Positions 1-64,000 of a stretch of DNA of 64,000 nucleotides are shown in pieces (position 1 is the first letter of the stretch; each line of letters opens with the position of its first letter). Below the pieces are notes generated by a model that searched no databases, was not told the DNA's origin, and saw nothing but the letters and a program-made list of their open reading frames with translations. Both the position numbers and the translations under genes were made by a program. This DNA comes from Paracentrotus lividus (lineage: Eukaryota > Echinodermata > Echinoidea > Camarodonta > Echinidae): the NCBI GenBank assembly GCA_940671915.1, contig CALNVZ010003433.1, positions 31,360,109 through 31,424,108 on the forward strand, read 5' to 3'.

Positions 1-296
1 GCAAAGGACTTCGTCTTATTAAAGGCCATGGTCAAACGCAGACAACTAATGTTTTGGTGTTTCTTTCTCCTTGTCTCAGAGTGGAAATAACACTCTTCAG
101 ATTCAAGTTACAATTTTATCACACTGGACTATTGTAAGAACTGATGTTTTTGCTCATATAATTCAGTAACATTAATCATTCGAATTATTTAATGAGATTG
201 TTGAAACACGTTAAATTATTTATTTAACCCAACATTTCAATAACCACCTGTTTTTAAACATTTTAATCGGTTAACCGTTGGTTCTTAAATACCCAC

Positions 297-58766
<58,470 letters not shown>

Positions 58767-59430
58767 CTTTCAAGAGACCACCTCAACAGAGGACGGTCAA
58801 AAAGTGAGCAAGCTCGTGAAATGCACTTCGGTAATATAACTTCGTTATGTATAGAGTTGGTTGTCTTATCACCAATAACATGATAACATCGTTTACAAAT
58901 TCACTATAATATCATATTTATAGCATATTTCCAGGTAATAGCACGATTTCAATTGAATATCAAGCTAATAAAATGGGCCAACGACCAATACAATGACATG
59001 CTGATAAGTTCAGCTCTTACCTTTTCCATATCGTTTATTATTGAACTGTTTGTACAAACTATCATTATTTATTATATCAACAAATTATTCCAAGTATAGA
59101 CTACTCATGAAGATAAACGTATTTCAACATTATTTTGTAATATCTCATATTTACCTTTCCAGTCTTGATTGGACTTTGGACATTAATTACCAACATGACC
59201 TCAAAAGAACTGAACGATGTTTACCATTTCTTAAACATGTTTGTACTGGTTTGTCCATTTGGTGATCCCTAGTTTAACTTACACCGTAACTGTATTTATG
59301 GTGTTTCACCATCTTGTATTTTTAAAGTAGATATAAGTGCTATTTAATTTTGCTTGTAAACATTTTTCTAAGTATGGATTAGATGGAAGACAACTATTGG
59401 TATACTGAATATATTTGAAGTAATCAACTA
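58767..59430. promoter_or_regulatory. region upstream of the ankyrin gene start
   Basis: The 5' UTR and promoter should lie at or beyond here if exon 1 is the first exon. No TATA-like box at a defensible distance, CpG-rich island or other element could be assigned, so this marks location only. Confidence 0.25.
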
Positions 59431-59835
59431 AAGCGTCTTGCAACCTCCATAGTTCCAAAGATAACACATTGTTGAAATATCCTTCTGGAAAATCAAAGCC
59501 TACCTTGATCTCCCAAACTATGGAACACGACTACTTTCTATCGCCCACAGTTGATATGTTGAAAACTAATCTAAAGACTTATCTTCTTAGTAATATTTTT
59601 TGAAATGTATGCAGGCGCGGATCCAAGAAAATCGAATTGAATGCATTTCGGGGGTCCAATTGTCTGGGGACAAAGGCAGCTCTGTTATGTTTACGCATGG
59701 GCCCGGTAAGTTCATTGCGTGACTCCGGTCTGCGTCCGCTACAACTGGTATGATTTAGCTTTTGTTCTGCGCAGAAGAATATATTATTATGATGGCTGCG
59801 GAATATAAATGCGCTTTATTATTATTATATTAGCT
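59430..59835 (+). pseudogene. CR1-like LINE 3' end fragment
   Basis: The plus strand shows VDMLKTNLKTYLLSNIF then a stop, the usual C-terminal end of a CR1-type ORF2. After the inserted copy C it resumes with GGCTGCGGAATATAAATGCGC and (TTA)n, the tail form seen at 42650 in reverse. Truncated and inactive. Confidence 0.7.
59612..59747 (+). mobile_element. small CAG...CTG element, copy C (5-bp TSD GTATG)
   Basis: 136 bp, CAGGCGCGGATCCAAG to CGCTACAACTG, flanked by GTATG at 59607-59611 and 59748-59752. Inserted just after the stop codon of the LINE fragment. Confidence 0.9.
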
Positions 59836-59854
59836 GAATTACACTGAAAACCTA

Positions 59855-61411
59855 CCCAACTAACAAACGGACGTTTTATAAACGTTTATAAAACGTTCCG
59901 AATGGGTTTTTTGGACGTTTTGTAAAAACGTTTTATGGACTTAAAAATGTGGTAGGTTTTAGACGTTTTAAAAACGTTTCATTGGACGTTTTAAAAACAG
60001 TTTTTAAACGTTAAAAGAACCAAAAAAAACCTTTAAAAACCTTTCGGAAGCTCTAGACGTAAAAAAAAACCTTTTGAAAACGTTTTAAATATATTGTGGA
60101 TGTTGTTAGAACATGCAGAAAACCTTTAAGAAACGTCTGGAACGTTCTTAAAACGTTTTTAAAACGTTTTAAAACGTTTTTAAAACCTTGAAATGTAATA
60201 CAAAACGTTTTAAGAACGTCTAGAAAACCTTTAAAACACCTTTAGAAACCTCTTAAAAACTTGTGAAAACAATATAATAAATACAAATATGTTTCATGCA
60301 CCTCAAACCCTTGGCCACCATTTGTGGAATGGCACTTTAGAGTGAGGTGTCTCCAATCCAAATCATGCTTAAAAGTAGACTTTGCTGGATATCATTAGGA
60401 TTTAACACTGTATGATGCTCCAGAAAATTTATAGTTTATTGAAAGTATCGTTTGTGATGGTTAGTTTTTAATTTATTTGTTATGTTTGTACATTTTAATA
60501 TTTTTTTATATTTATGTGTGTTTCAGAACAATATTACAATAAAATGAAACACCAAATAATGAATTTATAACTGTTAAATGGAAATAATTTCAAAAAACAC
60601 GTTTATTTCGATATGTCTAACGTATTATATGCTAATCACCTTCTCATTTTCATAAGGTCCCATTTGGACGAATAAAAAACGTTCATAAAACGTTTAATAA
60701 AATAAGTCTCATTATAAGGTTCAATTTTGTGAACGTTTTGATTAAAAGGTTACATTTTGTAACGTTCTGAAAACATTATGTGTTTGCTGGGATGGCGTCA
60801 TTGATCAATCCTCGGTGCGCATCCTCGTTCGTTGATGTGTAAAGATCGTCGTATGTGAAATGATTTGAAATTACCGGTAATAAAATTGAGTATGTAAAAT
60901 CATTAAAAATATTTTATTGTTATGTATTTTTTTTTTTTTAATGAATCCTATATATACCCATATATAATGAAACAAACAAATCTCGTTTTCAATATAGAAA
61001 TCGCCTATAGTATTTTAGTGATCTGTGTTTTTATTTGTTTTTATTTAGTTGCACGTAGAAAACATAGTGATCACTTCTGGTATTTGTTTTTAAAAGTTCT
61101 AAGTTAATCGATTTATTGAACTGGACGTATATAAAACGTTCTGTAAAAGTTATGTACAAAACGTCCACAAACGTTTTGTAAAGGTCCTATATCAAACGTT
61201 TTGTAAACGTCCTATAGAAAACGTTCAATTTTGTAACGTCCAAAAAACGTTTTTTAAACGTTCTAAAAAAAAACCTAAACTTTGACATAAATGAGAAGTC
61301 CAAACTTTAACGTTTTATAAACGTTTTAAAAACGTTCATTTAGGACGAAGACGTACAGGACCTAGAAAAAACGTTTTGAAAACGTTCTGAAAACGTTCTG
61401 TGTTTGCTGGG
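59855..61411. mobile_element. 1.56-kb AACGTTTT-rich element nested in FB4 (TA TSD)
   Basis: Ends CCCAACTAACAAAC / GTGTTTGCTGGG, imperfect inverted repeats, flanked by TA. Both subterminal regions are dense arrays of AAAACGTTTT-type palindromes (59870-60240, 61120-61395); the middle is unique AT-rich DNA. The plus-strand frame at 60922 has no recognisable function. Confidence 0.85.
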
Positions 61412-61856
61412 TAACCTCGTCCGTCAATGGACCGACTAGCTTTAAAGCTAGTCGGTCAAGACGGACTAGTTTTAAAGCTAGTCTGTCATGTTAGTCCGTC
61501 GAGACGGACTAGCACACAACTGAATCTACATCTCTCAACTCGACGGACGAGCTTTAAAGCTTTAAAGCTTTAAAGCTCGTCCGTCGAGCTTGATGCTAGT
61601 CCGTCGACGTGACCGACTAGGTCAAATAAAAGTAGGTAGGTAGGACAGTTTACCAATTAAAATGACTGACTAGTCATGACTGACTAGCATAATCAAGTTG
61701 ATACATTTGAAACAAAAATTTTTTTGGCTTGACAATCTGAAAGCTTACGAGACATAACATCTATTATGACAAGTATGCAATTCACGAGTACCGGTAGATT
61801 CCAAATATTGTGCTCCATTTTTCAGTTACAGGCTAATTGAATACCTTGTTACTATA

Positions 61857-62994
61857 CAGTGCGTCCCAAAAAGAACTATACACTTTTGAAAGGGCTGCCA
61901 AATAAAAAATATATGATTTTAGGTAATGAAATTTACATGTATGGAAAGCTCATTATCCCAAATTTCATATCACATCAAAAACTCCGAAAATAAGTCATGC
62001 ATGAATGAGCAGCGTTCACTTTTGTAAAGGGTATGTATTGTATAGGGTATGTATTTCCTATTGTTGCATTGTAACTTTCCAAGGTATATTTAATGAGGTC
62101 CTTCAGTGGTGTGTTTAATCTCTCTCTCTCTTCCTTTTCTCTCCCTCCCTCTTTCTCTCTATCTCTCTCTCTCTCTCTTTGTCTTCCTCCCTCTCTCCCT
62201 CTCTCTTCTTTCTTTCTCTCCGTCTCCCTCCGTCTTTCTCTATCTATCTCTCTCTTTTTGCATGGGTGTGTTTTGACCATTCATATTCATTGGTTTCTAC
62301 TCAAAATATTCTGACTACCTCCTCGCATCTTTTTTTTTTTTTTTTTTTGGGGGGGGGGGTTAAACATCAGTGACAATTACTGTAAGATTGTCTAAACTTC
62401 TACTTGAATTACTTAATATCCAGGTGGGATTATGTAAATTGAATCTCTAAAAAAATGTTTGTTGGGAAAAAAAAAGAACATCACTGATGTTAGACATTCA
62501 GACAATCCAAAAGATCATGAAAACGATATCAAAACTGATCAAAAATCTTACCCTGCATCTCACCTGTTCTGCACCCCATCCTGACTACCACTAACACCAC
62601 TGAAGAAACCTTGGAAAGTTACAATGCAACAATAGGAAATACATATTCCTGTTCACTCATGCATGAAAAGTAATCCCCAATTCCACAAACTTCACTTAGC
62701 AAACCCCAACTCATCATAATTGATCAGTAATTCTGCATATCATCCCCAATTCCATAAGCTCCAAATGACTTTCCTCATACAAATTGGTATGGCAATTCCT
62801 GCGCACCCTAATTCCATACCCTTTACAAAAGTGAACGCTGCTCATTCATGCATGACTTATTTTCAGAGTTTTTGATGTCATATGAAATTTGGGATAATGA
62901 GCTTTCCTTACATGTAAATTTCATTACCTAAAAAAAATATTCTTTTTATTTGGCAGCCATTTCAAAAGTGTATAGTTCTTTTTGGGACGCACTG
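61857..62994. mobile_element. 1.14-kb TA-flanked element nested in FB4 (CAGTGCGTCCCA ends)
   Basis: Ends CAGTGCGTCCCAAAAAGAAC / GTTCTTTTTGGGACGCACTG with arms pairing for well over 100 bases, flanked by TA. Shares its first 12 bases with the element at 22150. Carries a (CT)n tract (62115-62262) and a TG-edged T/G run (62330-62360). Tc1/mariner-like MITE. Confidence 0.87.
62115..62262. repeat. (CT)n low-complexity tract
   Basis: CT/CCCT-rich simple sequence inside the TA element. Serine/leucine and arginine/glutamate frames across it are artefacts. Confidence 0.93.
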
Positions 62995-64000
62995 TAGAAC
63001 TCAAGAACCCGGTATTTGTTTACAGATTGCTGGTGAATGCCCGGCTTAGCAACAACAGTGAATAGAAGTTGGATACAATCAACATTCTCAAACAAAGGTT
63101 GTTTTTGGCTTGACAATCTGAGAGCTTACGATTGCAGACATAACATCAATCATGAAAAGTATGCCATTCACGAGTAGGTTAGAACTATTGTTCCATTCTT
63201 TAATTACTTTTTTAATTGAATACTTCGTTACTATAGAACCCATGAGATGTCAATTCTTATAGATTGCTGGTGAATGCCCGGCTTAGCAACATCAGTGAAT
63301 AGAAGGTGGCACAATTGATTGAATAACATGCGCATTTCAAAAAGGACATCGCTATTAGTTGCGTTATTTGTATGTGAATTCCATTTAATGAGCAAACTGT
63401 ACAGAATCGCAGACACGATATAGCCCGTAAAGCTTAAGATTTTGATTATAATGGCGATCTCCTTCGAGCGACATGACTGTGTGAGTACTCTTTTTAATTC
63501 CTTATGTTTCAGTTCACAGATAGCGTTATTTTTTCACATAGATTAATGCTATAATCACCAACGTGAAAAATTATGTCTTGCCAAATCAATTTATAAATTG
63601 TGTGTATTTACAACGATAATAAGAATCACTTTAAATTATGAAAATCGAAATTTAATTCTAATAATAAATATAGGCGCCACTTTTCTTTCAGATTACTTGT
63701 ATCTGAAAGAAAAGAATATTGGATTAGAGGCACGACTTTGGGATTCTGAAGTGGCTCTCAAGGATAAGTGTATAGGCCGAAAATGCAAAAGCAGGTAAGC
63801 CTACAACAAAAAGTACTGATGATGCAAGCCATGGCGGCGACCCCTGGGCCCCTTGCCCCATTTTGATAATTGTTATAAAGTTAACTAATTGTGCCTCCTA
63901 TATTAATTTCTGTCTTCTGATTTATATCATCATAATAAAATGTTTTTTGCTCGAATTCTTGTGACAAAATGCATGTTTTTTAATCGTATCTTTAAAATGT

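Larger units (their letters stand above)
59842..64000 (+). mobile_element. fold-back element FB4 (two insertions, right end outside window)
   Basis: Starts CACTGAAAACC, then is split by the 1,557-bp element at 59855 and resumes TAACCTCGTCCGTCAATGG at 61412. It is split again at 61857-62994 and continues to the window end with sequence closely matching FB2 (24030-25100), including GGCTTAGCAACA at 63040 and 63280. The closing array lies beyond the window. Confidence 0.82.

Noticed and set aside
62093..62373. Serine/leucine-rich and arginine/glutamate-rich frames
   Set aside because: Low-complexity (CT)n tract within a transposable element.

Overview
This looks like nuclear DNA from a marine invertebrate. 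It is AT-rich, split into many small exons by long introns, and packed with mobile-element remnants: hairpin-type DNA elements, CR1-type LINE ends, a tRNA-derived SINE and microsatellites. The mix, together with a long ankyrin-repeat gene, suggests an echinoderm or another invertebrate deuterostome. That assignment is inference; nothing in the window fixes the species.

The only convincing gene lies on the minus strand. I assembled it by hand from 28 coding exons running from 58766 (start codon) down to about 297, where it seems to leave the window. Every exon has an AG acceptor and a GT donor (one GC donor). Reading frame and intron phase agree across all 27 internal junctions, giving about 1,373 codons with no stop. 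The product is an ankyrin-repeat protein with roughly 36 to 38 repeats after a short non-repeat N-terminus. No enzyme domain, membrane segment or signal peptide was seen, so it is probably an intracellular scaffold or binding protein. I cannot name an orthologue. The exon structure records its origin: phase-0 introns fall at repeat boundaries, phase-2 introns fall inside the first helix, and 157 + 140 nt exon pairs make exactly three 33-residue repeats. A three-exon cassette appears to have been duplicated.

Layout from left to right: 0.3-2.7 kb, last three exons seen. 2.7-9.7 kb, an intron filled by a 4-kb long-inverted-repeat element and two arrays of an 18-bp GC-rich unit. 9.7-21.4 kb, twelve exons, with TA- and TTA-flanked hairpin elements in the introns. 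21.6-25.5 kb, two nested fold-back elements made of a palindromic 28-mer. 26.4-31.2 kb, five exons. 31.2-39.8 kb, an intron with several TA-flanked inverted-repeat elements, a 224-bp tandem repeat and a fold-back array. 39.8-46.3 kb, three exons and a decayed CR1-like reverse transcriptase. 46.7-48.6 kb, another fold-back element. 50.4-58.8 kb, five exons including the start, plus an inverted pair of hairpin elements next to a splice donor and a 2-kb near-perfect palindrome. 58.8-64 kb, upstream DNA holding a fourth fold-back element that carries two further insertions.

The most interesting material is the mobile-element archaeology: insertions with a sequenced empty site in a neighbouring copy, a small element family with 5-bp target duplications on all three copies, and paired inverted elements sharing one target site directly downstream of splice donors.
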